NCBI GenBank assembly: GCA_001314845.1
Contig: LJZQ01000005.1
Span: 1-64,000, forward strand
Direction: 5' to 3'
DNA length: 64,000 bases
Origin: Marinobacter excellens HL-55
GTDB taxonomy: Bacteria; Pseudomonadota; Gammaproteobacteria; Pseudomonadales; Oleiphilaceae
A model generated the notes under the pieces. That model saw nothing but the letters and a program-made list of their open reading frames with translations, did not search any database and was not told where the DNA came from. Each line of letters begins with the position of its first letter. Position 1 is the stretch's first letter. Shown here piece after piece: positions 10,401 to 18,171 of the stretch. A program made the translations under genes and the position numbers.

Positions 10401-11053
10401 CGAAAGCCGGCGGGCCGCAGTATGTGCGCCGGTTCATCAAGGGCGAGGTGGTCGAGAAACCTGCGGTTGAAGGCAAGGCCATCGCCGCTGGCAAAGCGCA
10501 GAAGCTGGTCGATCAGGTGAGCAAGATCGACGCGCCGATTGCTGAAGGACGCCAGGAAATGCTCAAGGTATTCTTTGATCACGTGCCGATTGCACTGGAT
10601 CTTGGCCACGAGGAGATGCCGGGGCCAACCGGTGAGCAAAACCATCTGTCGTGCCACGCCCGTGGCGTGGTGCTTTGTTTGGGGCCGGACGTTGAGTCTG
10701 CCTTAGAGCAGGCCAGCATGGCGCTGTCACAAGGTAACAAGGTGGTCGTGGTGGCTCCGGGTGCGGAAAAGGCCCTGGCTGACGCCATCAAAGCGGGCTT
10801 GCCTGTGGTGGCCTGCGACGGTGTGCTGGAGCCAGAGGCTCTGGCTACACTGGAAGGCTTTGAGGCCGTGGTCAGCGTCGCAGAAAAGCCCCTGCTCAAG
10901 CAGTATCGGCAGGCCCTGCTCAAGCGCGACGGCGCACTGTTGCCGATCATCAACGAGCACAAGCTGGACCAGCGCTACGTGATCGAGCGGCACCTGTGCA
11001 TCGACACCACCGCCGCCGGCGGCAACGCCAGCCTGATCGCCTCCTCAGAGTAG
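7427..11053 (+). CDS. putA: Bifunctional proline dehydrogenase / P5C dehydrogenase PutA
   Basis: Oxidises proline to pyrroline-5-carboxylate (FAD) and then to glutamate (NAD+), channelling the intermediate. The order is an N-terminal helical domain, proline dehydrogenase barrel (about 190-480, with L-V-K-G-A-Y-W-D-A-E-I-K-R-A-Q), aldehyde dehydrogenase domain (about 545-1010, with S-P-W-N-F-P-L, E-T-G-G-M-N-A and catalytic Cys in G-Q-R-C-S-A-L-R), and a C-terminal domain ending A-A-G-G-N-A-S-L. At 1208 residues it lacks the ribbon-helix-helix repressor domain of the E. coli enzyme, matching control by PutR. AGGAGGG precedes the ATG. The last 104 bases overlap an antisense reading frame. Confidence 0.97.
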   Translation: MSPQQSVMPELGSIRKAIRDNYLADEVEVIHRLIAEAQLSDAERRAISVRAADLVRDVRNGARPTIMEKFLAEYGLTTKEGVALMCLAEALLRVPDNLTIHDLIEDKITSGNWGAHVGKAKSGMINSATLALLMTSNLLKDSERQSVGDTLRKLVKRMGEPVVRTVAGQAMKEMGRQFVLGRDIEEAQERGKAQEERGYTYSYDMLGEAARTDADAERYFKSYADAIASISKRCEGDVRTNPGISVKLSALLARYEYGNKERVMAELVPRALELAKKAAAANMGFNIDAEEQDRLDLSLDVIEAILSDPELKNWDGFGVVVQAFAKRASQTLDWLYALSEKLDRRIMVRLVKGAYWDAEIKRAQVMGLSGFPVFTRKACSDVSYLACTRQLLGMTDRIYPQFATHNAHSVSAVLELAKDLGRDKFEFQRLHGMGESLHDQVLEDSKVPCRIYAPVGAHKDLLAYLVRRLLENGANSSFVNQIVDTSITPEEIAKDPIDVVRELGRNLSSKAIVHPSKLFGDQRRNSKGWDITDPVTVAEIDEGRNRYKTHQWTGGPLMAVASASDEVHEVRNPANPDDLVGHITFASEADVNAALDAAQQGFNQWSSLPADQRAELIRKVGDLYEANVHELFALTTREAGKSLLDAVAEIREAVDFAMFYANEGVRYKDAGQGRGVIGCISPWNFPLAIFTGQILANLAAGNSVVAKPAEQTSLLAVRAVELMYEAGIPREAIQLLPGDGGTVGAALTSDSRVAGVCFTGGTDTAKLINKAMTENMAPDAPLVAETGGMNAMIVDSTALPEQVVRDVLASSFQSAGQRCSALRMLYVQKDIADNLLEMLYGAMEELGIGDPWLLSTDVGPVIDEESRKKINDHCAKFEQQGKLLKKLPVPEKGLFVSPAVLKVSGIEEMEEEIFGPILHVATFEAKDIDKVVDAVNAKGYGLTFGIHSRVDRRIEHIASRIKVGNTYVNRNQIGAIVGSQPFGGEGLSGTGPKAGGPQYVRRFIKGEVVEKPAVEGKAIAAGKAQKLVDQVSKIDAPIAEGRQEMLKVFFDHVPIALDLGHEEMPGPTGEQNHLSCHARGVVLCLGPDVESALEQASMALSQGNKVVVVAPGAEKALADAIKAGLPVVACDGVLEPEALATLEGFEAVVSVAEKPLLKQYRQALLKRDGALLPIINEHKLDQRYVIERHLCIDTTAAGGNASLIASSE

Positions 11054-13628
11054 TAAAAAGGTTCTGGCCACGAGTGGGAGGTGGCAAAGGAGGGTCAGAC
11101 CCCTTTGGGGTCAGACCCGGGGGCCTCTCCCGCAGTGCGGATTCCAAGTTTTTGGTTTCGGTGATGTCTACCAGGGTAATGACCACGCCGTCGATCACGT
11201 TGTCCAGTCGGCGGTAGGGCATGATTCTGACCGAGTACCAGCGATCATCCGATGTGGTGATCTGCTTTTCGCTCACAGCAAGCGTGCTCAGGGTTTGTAG
11301 TGCGTCTTGCTGGAGTTCGGGGTAACGAAGGCTGCTGGTCAGATCGCTGAGCGGGCGGCCGATGTCGCTCTCGCGCAGACTGATAATGGTTGATGCCCGC
11401 TCGGTATAACGCCGCACGTTCAGCTCCTGATCCAGGAACAAAACCGCAATCTCAATGCTGTTCAGCACGTTCTGCATGTCGCTCTGGGCGAGTGCCAGGT
11501 CGTCCAGTTTGGTTTGCAACTCGGTGTTGATGGTTTGCAGTTCCTCGTTCATCGACTGCATTTCTTCTTTGGATGTGGTCAGTTCTTCATTGGCCGACTG
11601 CAATTCTTCATTGGTGGACTGAAGCTCCTCGTTAGAGGCCTGCAGCTCCTCCCGAGACTGGCGGGCCTGTTGCCGTAGGCTGTCGATCTCCAGCTGATAC
11701 TGTTGGATCTGGGCCTGGTAATCCAGATTGGCTGACGATGCCGATTCGATCCGGCGCGGGGCCGTCTGAGCCGATGCGTCGCGAAAGACCACCATGGTCA
11801 TTCCTTTGAGCGCTTCTGGCTCGCGCAGCGCCTGAATGGTCACATCAACGGCCTTGGTGCCGGAATCGGTTTGCACTGCGAGACCTTTCAGTTCCAGGGG
11901 CTCAAGCTGATCCGTTGCCCTTTTTAATACGCCGTACAATGGCTCGCGCAGTCCCTCCCGGGCCATGGCGTGAATGTTCCAGTTCGCTTTGCCGGCTGCG
12001 GGCTCCAGATACTTACCGGTGCGCCCGCTGATGTACACGATATCGGCATCGGCATTCAGCACCACCGCCGCGGGGGAATAGACCTGCAGCAGTAAATGGT
12101 CCGCGGCGTTTTGCAGGGAGTTGATGGCCTCCAGCGATGGAACCTGATTGGTTGGCACGGAGTGCTCCTTGGGCAGAGTGGACATGGGCGGAAACGATTC
12201 TAGCAGGAAGTCAGAGTGGCGGGCTGACTGATAGTGCTTGCTGCGGTACAGCCGTATTTTGGGTTTGAGCGGCTCAAACAGGTGATTCAGCCGGCCAATA
12301 GTTTCTGAACTGCCCAGCAGTAACAGACCGTTCGGGCGGAGGCTGTAATGAAACAGCGGCAGTATCCGGCGTTGCAGGGTCAGATCAAAATAGATCAGAA
12401 GGTTGCGACAGGCAATCAGGTCCAGTTTGGTGAACGGCGGGTCCAGAATCACGTCGTGCCTGGCAAAGAGTACTTTGTCTCTTATGGCCGGGCGCACCTG
12501 GTAATGGGTGTCGTGCCGGATAAAAAAACGGGCCAGCCGGTCTTCTGAGACGGAGCCTGCGATGCTAAGTGGGTAACACCCTTTGCGCGCCACGGTAATG
12601 GCTTCCGGGCTGACGTCAGAAGCAAAAATCTGAAGATTCAGTTTTCTGCGGGAGTCGACAGTATCCAGGGCCTCGGTAAACGCGATGGCCAGGGAATAAG
12701 CTTCCTCTCCGGTTGAGCACCCGGCTACCCAGGCCCGCAGCGTCCGATCGGGTATGTCTCTGGATAGAATTTCCGGCAGGCCGGCATGGATCAGGTAGTC
12801 CCAGGTGTCAGGGTCTCTGAAAAACTGGGTAACGCCGATCAACAGCTCACGGAACAGCAGCTCGACTTCCTGAGTGTTGGCCTTCAAAAAGCCAGTGTAA
12901 TCGGCCAGATCCGACAGGCCGTGGATGGCCATTCGGCGCTCTATCCGGCGATGCAGCGTGGAGGGCTTGTACAGTGAAAAGTCATGCCGGGTGTGTTGTC
13001 TCAGCAAACGCAGGATTGGGTCCAGCTGTGTCATCGGTGGATGGGTATGATGGCTCTGGTCTGGCTCTGGTACCCGGCGGATATAGTCGAGTATGCGCGC
13101 CGGCAATTCCGCGGCGGGTGCGACTATATCGGCACAGCCGGCCGTGATGGCGCTTCTGGGCATGGCGTCAAACTGCGCTGACTCCGGGGCTTGCACTACC
13201 GATAGCCCGCCGGTGGCCTTAATGGCCTGCAGGCCCAGGGTGCCATCCGCACCCATGCCAGAAAGCACAACTGCAACAGACTGTTCACCCTGGGCGCTGG
13301 CCAGGGATGAAAACAGCACATTGATGGGCAGCCGCAGCCCCCTGGGCTTTGTCGGCTGTTCCAGCTTGAGCGTATTACTGAGCACACGAAGTTCGCGGTT
13401 GGGCGGAATCACGTAGACGGAATCAGCACCAATGGCCATGTTCTGCTGCGCTTCGTATACCGGCATGGTGGTGTAGCGCTGCAGGAGTTCTGGCAACAAG
13501 GCCTTCTGGGTCGGGTCCAGATGCTGAACTACCAGAAACGCCATACCGGTGTCGCAGGGTGCATGGCGGAAAAAGTCCTCAAGTGATGCCAGGCCACCGG
13601 CGGAGGCGCCTATACCCACCATCCGCAT
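10950..13628 (-). CDS. CheB/CheR fusion with PAS domain; C-terminus altered at a repeat
   Basis: An 892-residue fusion: CheB methylesterase domain (about 1-185; G-A-S-A-G-G with the catalytic Ser, V-V-Q-H-L-D-P, G-M-G-A-D-G-T-L-G), CheR methyltransferase (about 200-460; W-V-A-G-C-S-T-G-E-E-A-Y-S), a PAS-like region, a long coiled coil of repeated E-E-L-Q-S blocks (about 650-710) and a final PAS ending V-D-I-T-E-T-K-N-L-E-S-A-L-R-E. After that the frame runs through the 11091-11122 repeat and antisense to putA, giving a Pro/Arg-rich tail of about 58 residues with no family likeness. The gene was probably cut at the repeat. No two-component output domain remains. The upstream PAS gene is coupled by TGATG. 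Confidence 0.88.
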   Translation of the reverse strand: MRMVGIGASAGGLASLEDFFRHAPCDTGMAFLVVQHLDPTQKALLPELLQRYTTMPVYEAQQNMAIGADSVYVIPPNRELRVLSNTLKLEQPTKPRGLRLPINVLFSSLASAQGEQSVAVVLSGMGADGTLGLQAIKATGGLSVVQAPESAQFDAMPRSAITAGCADIVAPAAELPARILDYIRRVPEPDQSHHTHPPMTQLDPILRLLRQHTRHDFSLYKPSTLHRRIERRMAIHGLSDLADYTGFLKANTQEVELLFRELLIGVTQFFRDPDTWDYLIHAGLPEILSRDIPDRTLRAWVAGCSTGEEAYSLAIAFTEALDTVDSRRKLNLQIFASDVSPEAITVARKGCYPLSIAGSVSEDRLARFFIRHDTHYQVRPAIRDKVLFARHDVILDPPFTKLDLIACRNLLIYFDLTLQRRILPLFHYSLRPNGLLLLGSSETIGRLNHLFEPLKPKIRLYRSKHYQSARHSDFLLESFPPMSTLPKEHSVPTNQVPSLEAINSLQNAADHLLLQVYSPAAVVLNADADIVYISGRTGKYLEPAAGKANWNIHAMAREGLREPLYGVLKRATDQLEPLELKGLAVQTDSGTKAVDVTIQALREPEALKGMTMVVFRDASAQTAPRRIESASSANLDYQAQIQQYQLEIDSLRQQARQSREELQASNEELQSTNEELQSANEELTTSKEEMQSMNEELQTINTELQTKLDDLALAQSDMQNVLNSIEIAVLFLDQELNVRRYTERASTIISLRESDIGRPLSDLTSSLRYPELQQDALQTLSTLAVSEKQITTSDDRWYSVRIMPYRRLDNVIDGVVITLVDITETKNLESALRERPPGLTPKGSDPPLPPPTRGQNLFTTLRRRSGWRCRRRRWCRCTGAARSRSAGPACAR
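11091..11122. repeat. GGGTCAGACCC repeat, locus A
   Basis: Two copies of the odd palindrome GGGTCAGACCC (11092 and 11108) separated by CTTTG. It lies just after the putA stop and inside the 3' end of the minus-strand CheB/CheR frame. Related copies occur at 18036, 19359 and 54841 in this window. Confidence 0.85.
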
Positions 13629-14233
13629 CAGGTTGTCTCATCGTGTGCCGGCGTCTCGGTCAGTATCATCAAAATGCTGTCTCTAGTGGCAGCAGACCGT
13701 GCGTGGACAGCAAGCGCCCGGTGATCGGGAAGTTTGAGCAAACCTCTTGCCCCGTCGACGTGCTCTCTCGCGTTCTGCAGCAGTGTGTTCAATGTGTCTC
13801 TCTGGCCTGGTGCCAGAAACAGGCTCAGTGCAATGCCTTTCAGAGTCACGTCAGATTCTCTGAATAGTGCTCCGGCTGCCTGGTTGCCTTCGATAATCTC
13901 ACCGTCGTTGGCCATGATCAGATAGGCAGCGGGCGCCTGCTCATAGAGTAACTTATAGTGTGCCAGCTCTTCGTTGACTTCGTATTCGTTAGCCTGGATT
14001 TGCTCGTAAAGCAGGTCAAGCTCTACCTGGTAGGTCTGCAGTTCATGAAGTAATTTGAGCGCGTCAGCGGCAGATTCCGGTTTGCTTGCCCGCTCATAAA
14101 GCAACTGCAGAGCTTCCGCACTAAGGTTACCGCCGTGGTTGCGGGGGGCGACGCCGTGTTCGATCAAATCCTTGGCACTGCGGCGCAGCCGATCATGGCT
14201 CTCGGCAGTGGGGTATCCGTGTGTGTTTGCCAT
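13628..14233 (-). CDS. PAS-domain protein coupled to the CheB/CheR fusion
   Basis: A 201-residue cytoplasmic protein. An N-terminal helical region (about 40-90, with a coiled-coil-like L-L-H-E-L-Q-T-Y-Q-V-E-L-D-L-L-Y-E-Q-I) leads into a PAS domain (about 95-190, A-P-A-A-Y-L-I-M-A-N-D-G-E-I-I-E-G-N). It has no kinase, cyclase or DNA-binding output. Its TGA overlaps the ATG of the CheB/CheR gene as TGATG, so the two are translated together. It likely supplies a sensory module to the fusion protein, although the ligand is unknown. Similar PAS proteins next to CheB/CheR fusions are common. Confidence 0.85.
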   Translation of the reverse strand: MANTHGYPTAESHDRLRRSAKDLIEHGVAPRNHGGNLSAEALQLLYERASKPESAADALKLLHELQTYQVELDLLYEQIQANEYEVNEELAHYKLLYEQAPAAYLIMANDGEIIEGNQAAGALFRESDVTLKGIALSLFLAPGQRDTLNTLLQNAREHVDGARGLLKLPDHRALAVHARSAATRDSILMILTETPAHDETT

Positions 14234-14485
14234 AGTGCGTCCTTGAGGGGGGCTTCCAAAATCTGCATCTGCATAACGTCATTTGATACTACTCCACCTA
14301 AAGATCCCGGAATAGCAAAGGTTGCCAGTTTTGGTAAAAGGCCTCTGCTGTGTTCGTTAGCGTACGGACGGTGCCCGGCCTGAGCATTAGCATTGGTGAC
14401 AAGGAGAGTTGTCAGACCATTGGGTAGGACATATTCGGGCTCGCTTCAGGGCCGTGGATAGCTCCGCATTACAAGGAGCCATTCT

Positions 14486-14887
14486 ATGAACATTGACATG
14501 ATGCGGCGGGCTGTTGAGCGCGCCCGTGTTCTCGTTACCCTCACGCTTGCAACGCTGATGCTGGTTGCCTGCGCCTCAGCGCCGGTTCCGCCAACGGAAT
14601 CACTGACCATGGCCAGCGATGCAATTGCCAAGGCCGAACAGGCTGAAGCACGTCGCTATGCGGGCGCTGAACTGGAAGAGGCCAATCGGCATTTGGCAGA
14701 AGCCAACAAGGCGGTAGCGGCCGAAAAGATGACCGAGGCTGATCGTCTGGCCAAACAGGCCCGTGTGGCAGCTGAATTGGCGATGGCCAGAACCGAAGCC
14801 GCGAAGGCGACAGCGATCAACCGGGAGATGGGGCGCGGTGCCGAGGCCCTGGATGAAGAAATGCGCCGTCAGGGAGATCAACAATGA
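14486..14887 (+). CDS. DUF4398 lipoprotein
   Basis: A 133-residue predicted lipoprotein. A signal sequence ends at the lipobox L-V-A-C (Cys about 29), and the mature part is an Ala/Glu-rich helix (about 40-120, A-E-Q-A-E-A-R-R-Y-A-G-A-E-L-E-E-A) characteristic of DUF4398. The function of the family is unknown; it is repeatedly found beside OmpA-domain lipoproteins. AAGGAG lies upstream of the ATG. The stop overlaps the next start as ATGA, so the pair is co-translated and the products probably act together at the outer membrane or peptidoglycan. Confidence 0.88.
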   Translation: MNIDMMRRAVERARVLVTLTLATLMLVACASAPVPPTESLTMASDAIAKAEQAEARRYAGAELEEANRHLAEANKAVAAEKMTEADRLAKQARVAAELAMARTEAAKATAINREMGRGAEALDEEMRRQGDQQ

Positions 14888-15750
14888 ACATTCAATCGTT
14901 ATTGAAAGGCGTTCCCGGTAAAAAAACCGGCACTGCACTCCTGCTGTCATCCGCGCTCCTGACGGGTTGTGCCATGACGCCAACCAGTCCTGATGGATCG
15001 GAGGATGTGCGTGCAAAGTTGACCGGACTGCAACAGAACCCCGACATGATGACTCACGCCCGCATTGAATTGCGTGATGCCGAAGCGGCAGTGCAGCTTG
15101 CCGAGCAGCCATTGGCAAGTGATGAAGCGGCGTTGGCGGCGCATCGGATATACATGGCGGACCGGATGGTGGAAATTGCCCGGGCCAAAGGTGAGACCCG
15201 GCTGATGGAAGCGGACCGGGTGCTGCTGGGCGAAGAGCGGGATGCTGCCAGACTGGCTGCACGAACCCGCGAAGCGGACCAGGCTCACGCGGATGCCACC
15301 AGCGCCCGCACCTCTCAAGCAGATGCCGCCGCATTGTCGGCCCGTGAAGCCGCCGAACTGCAACGGCAGATCGACATGCTGGAGGCGGAGGCAACCGAGC
15401 GCGGCCTGGTGCTGACCCTCGGTGATGTGCTGTTTGCGACGGGCAGTGCGCAGATACAGGGAGGCACAAACCAGAATCTTGAAAAGCTGGTGAACTTTCT
15501 GAACCAGTACCCGGACCGCCAGGTGTTGATTGAAGGCCATACCGATAACGTAGGCAGTGCCTTGTTCAATCAGAACCTGTCACGTCAGCGGGCCGAATCT
15601 GTCCGTCAGTTTCTGACGGACCATGGTATCGACAACCGCCGGTTGTCGGTATCCGGGTACGGGTTTGAGCGCCCTGTCGCCAATAACGACAACGCCACGG
15701 GTCGCCAGCAGAATCGCCGTGTTGAAGTCGTTATTGAAAACAGGGAGTGA
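14884..15750 (+). CDS. OmpA-family lipoprotein with DUF4398-like N-terminus
   Basis: A 288-residue predicted outer-membrane lipoprotein. The lipobox is L-L-T-G-C (Cys about 29), followed by an Ala-rich helical DUF4398-like region (about 40-165) and a C-terminal OmpA peptidoglycan-binding domain (about 175-285; V-L-F-A-T-G-S-A, E-G-H-T-D-N-V-G, S-R-Q-R-A-E-S-V, N-R-R-V-E-V). It presumably tethers the outer membrane to peptidoglycan. It is co-translated with the smaller DUF4398 lipoprotein and is 4 bp from the diguanylate cyclase gene, so a three-gene operon linking cell-wall structure to c-di-GMP is plausible. Confidence 0.92.
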   Translation: MNIQSLLKGVPGKKTGTALLLSSALLTGCAMTPTSPDGSEDVRAKLTGLQQNPDMMTHARIELRDAEAAVQLAEQPLASDEAALAAHRIYMADRMVEIARAKGETRLMEADRVLLGEERDAARLAARTREADQAHADATSARTSQADAAALSAREAAELQRQIDMLEAEATERGLVLTLGDVLFATGSAQIQGGTNQNLEKLVNFLNQYPDRQVLIEGHTDNVGSALFNQNLSRQRAESVRQFLTDHGIDNRRLSVSGYGFERPVANNDNATGRQQNRRVEVVIENRE

Positions 15751-15754
15751 TCGA

Positions 15755-17125
15755 ATGCTGCGTTATCGCGATTTCTTTCCGTTGTCCGCTGACCCGCATT
15801 CCCATGCGGGCCAGGGTAAGGGCTTCCCTTTAAGTGATGTGCTGCCGCTGGGCATTTTGGTGACAGACAGCCACGGAAAATGCCTTTACAGCAACGTCGC
15901 TTACCAGAAACTCTGTGGCTGGAGCGGTGACGAGCTTATTGGATCGCACTGGAGTTCTGTTATTCATCCGCAGGATCACGCCCGGGTGATTGAGCACTGG
16001 AAGCATGCGTTGCTGGGGCATCAGCCCTTTCTGTGCGAGGCTCGACTGAAATGTTCGAGTGGAAAAACGGTCTGGACCCGGCACAACGCCGCGTTGCTGA
16101 CCGACGGCATACCCGGCCACGGATACGTTCATACCGTGGAGGATATCAGTATCTACAAAGCCCATGAGAAGGCCAGGAAAAAGGCGGAAGAGCGGCTATT
16201 TCTCGAGCAGGAGCGTGCTCAGGTTACCCTGGACTCTATCGGCGATGCAGTGCTGAGTACTGATATAAACGGCCGGGTTTCCTACATGAACCGAGTGGCC
16301 GAAATGCTGACCGGATACCGTCGTAGTGAGGCCATCGGAAAGCCTTTGAGTGAGATATTTCAGGTGGTGGATGCCATTACCCATCTGCCGACGGATGATC
16401 CCGCCCGGCGGGCTATTCAGACCGACAGCATTGTGGCGCTGGAAGCGAATGCTTTGCTGATGGCCCGGGACGGCACGGAACTGGCCATCGAGGATTCGGC
16501 AGCACCCATTCATAACCGGCAAGGTGAGGTTGTGGGAGCGGTGATTGTGTTTCACGATGCCCGCTTCTCACGGGCCGCCACGGATCGCATGGAGCACCTG
16601 GCACAGCACGATGCGCTGACCGGCCTGCACAATCGGGGGGCTTTTTACGAGCGATTCGAGCAGTCCCTTGCGTTGGCCCGGCGACATAACAAGCAGATGG
16701 GGCTGCTGTTCATTGATCTGGATAACTTCAAAACCATCAATGACCTTCTTGGTCACGATGCTGGCGACATGATCCTGACGACGTTGGCAGACCGGTTGAA
16801 GAAATCGGTCCGAGCGGCAGACACCCTGTGTCGCTACGGTGGTGATGAGTTTGTGGTGTTGCTGGGCGAGATTGCCCAGCCTGATCATGCCTACGCCGTG
16901 GCGGACAAAATCCGCGAAGCTGCCGCGGCCACGATGGTCGTGGGCGGGCATGAGGTGTCGTTGCAGCTCAGCATCGGCGTGAGCGTGTATCCGGAGCATG
17001 GGGATAGCGCCATCGCCTTGTTGAAGAAAGCGGATGCAGCGATGTATAGAGTCAAGGAGTTGAATCGTCGGCCTGTGGATCAAAGCCTGGTCGCCGATGT
17101 CAAAGGCCTGCAGCAGCACATTTAA
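15755..17125 (+). CDS. PAS-PAS-GGDEF diguanylate cyclase
   Basis: Makes cyclic di-GMP from two GTP. The 456-residue soluble protein has two PAS domains (about 25-135 and 150-275) and a GGDEF domain (about 290-445). The active-site G-G-D-E-F is at residues 362-366, and the product-inhibition I-site R-A-A-D is at 353-356, five residues upstream, so it should be catalytically active and feedback-inhibited. No EAL domain or membrane segment is seen. The ATG at 15755 with GGGAG upstream is preferred to a longer frame that would overlap the OmpA gene. Its 3' end touches the convergent Crp/Fnr gene. Confidence 0.93.
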   Translation: MLRYRDFFPLSADPHSHAGQGKGFPLSDVLPLGILVTDSHGKCLYSNVAYQKLCGWSGDELIGSHWSSVIHPQDHARVIEHWKHALLGHQPFLCEARLKCSSGKTVWTRHNAALLTDGIPGHGYVHTVEDISIYKAHEKARKKAEERLFLEQERAQVTLDSIGDAVLSTDINGRVSYMNRVAEMLTGYRRSEAIGKPLSEIFQVVDAITHLPTDDPARRAIQTDSIVALEANALLMARDGTELAIEDSAAPIHNRQGEVVGAVIVFHDARFSRAATDRMEHLAQHDALTGLHNRGAFYERFEQSLALARRHNKQMGLLFIDLDNFKTINDLLGHDAGDMILTTLADRLKKSVRAADTLCRYGGDEFVVLLGEIAQPDHAYAVADKIREAAAATMVVGGHEVSLQLSIGVSVYPEHGDSAIALLKKADAAMYRVKELNRRPVDQSLVADVKGLQQHI

Positions 17126-17862
17126 GCGGTTAAGCGGTTGGGCTTTAGTCGGTCGGTCTCCCGCTTGACCACGGCGTAACATTCGCAACAAAGTACCTCA
17201 AGTCGAGGCCGGTCAATAACGGTGATGTGGCCGCGATGGTATTCGATAACGCCCAGCTTTTGCAGTTTGCCAGCGGCTTCTGTAACGCCCTCCCGGCGGA
17301 CGCCCAGCATGTTGGCGATCAGTTCCTGAGTCATCGTCAGATGATTGTCTGGAAGGCGATCAAGAGACAACAGTAACCATCGACACAGCTGCTGATCGAT
17401 GGAATGGTGACGATTGCAGACGGCCGTTTGCGACATCTGGGTAATCAGTGCCTGGGTGTAGCGCAGCATCAGCACGCGCACTTCCGCGTGATTGTTGAAC
17501 TCGGTTCTGAGTTCGGACGAGGGCATTCGATACGCGAGGCCCTTGCTTTGCACAATCGTTCGGCTGGGGGTGCTTTCGCCGCCCATGAACACAGCGATGC
17601 CGGCCAAGCCCTCGTTACCCACGACAGAAATCTCGGCTGAGGCGCCGTCAAGCATCACGTAGAGCAGAGAAATAATGCAGTTTGTGGGGAAATAGACAAA
17701 CTCGATGGACTGGCCAGATTCATAAATCACGTCGCCAAGATTCATCTCGACAAGTTTTAGCAGCGGAAAAATCCGTGATTTTACGGCATCCGGCAAGGCT
17801 GCCAGTAAATGATTCTGATCGGGGTGAATCGGTGTGGCTGTCAATTGGCCCTCCAGGGGCAA
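17122..17862 (-). CDS. Crp/Fnr-family transcriptional regulator (second copy)
   Basis: A 246-residue regulator with an N-terminal cNMP-binding-like domain (about 30-140; P-T-N-C-I-I-S-L-L-Y, G-N-E-G-L-A-G) and a Crp-type winged helix (about 165-225; T-Q-E-L-I-A-N-M-L-G-V-R-R-E-G-V-T-E-A-A). It belongs to a subgroup without a consensus cAMP pocket or Fe-S cysteines. A C-terminal C-C-E-C motif (about 225-228) is unusual and could be a thiol or metal site, which is inference. It is convergent with the cyclase gene, with stops overlapping by two bases. Confidence 0.9.
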   Translation of the reverse strand: MPLEGQLTATPIHPDQNHLLAALPDAVKSRIFPLLKLVEMNLGDVIYESGQSIEFVYFPTNCIISLLYVMLDGASAEISVVGNEGLAGIAVFMGGESTPSRTIVQSKGLAYRMPSSELRTEFNNHAEVRVLMLRYTQALITQMSQTAVCNRHHSIDQQLCRWLLLSLDRLPDNHLTMTQELIANMLGVRREGVTEAAGKLQKLGVIEYHRGHITVIDRPRLEVLCCECYAVVKRETDRLKPNRLTA

Positions 17863-18171
17863 AGCGGGTAGTGGTCAGACTTCTCTCAACCCGGTTGATT
17901 GGCGACAGCCCAGACTACACACGCCAACAGTGATCTCAGGCTAACACGTAATGAGTATCTGATCCGCAACAATAACTGCGTGGCTCGTAAAAGGAGGGTT
18001 ACAAAAGAGCCGGCTGCCAAGGGAGCTGGCTACCAAGGGGTCTGACCCCGAACGGGGTCAGACCCCACCCATATGCTCAACCGTGGCACCCAAACTCCGC
18101 CAGCTTCCTATCAATCTGCCCCAACGTTAAGATAACTCCTTCCCATTCAAAACCCACAGCCCGGATTTCTT
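17863..18171. other. Gene-free 309-bp gap with a repeat
   Basis: It lies between the Crp/Fnr start and the MFS gene. It holds the inverted GGGGTC(T/A)GACCCC repeat at 18036-18067 and, before it, the short related blocks GCCGGCTGCCAAGG and GAGCTGGCTACCAAGG. No ORF, RNA or clear promoter was recognised. Confidence 0.6.
18036..18067. repeat. GGGGTCAGACCCC repeat, locus B
   Basis: GGGGTCTGACCCC (18037-18049) and GGGGTCAGACCCC (18054-18066) face each other across four bases, forming a strong hairpin upstream of the MFS gene. Confidence 0.85.

Noticed and set aside
15623..15754. N-terminal extension of the diguanylate cyclase
   Set aside because: It overlaps the OmpA gene in another frame, and the residues are not PAS-like. 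ATG 15755 has a ribosome site.
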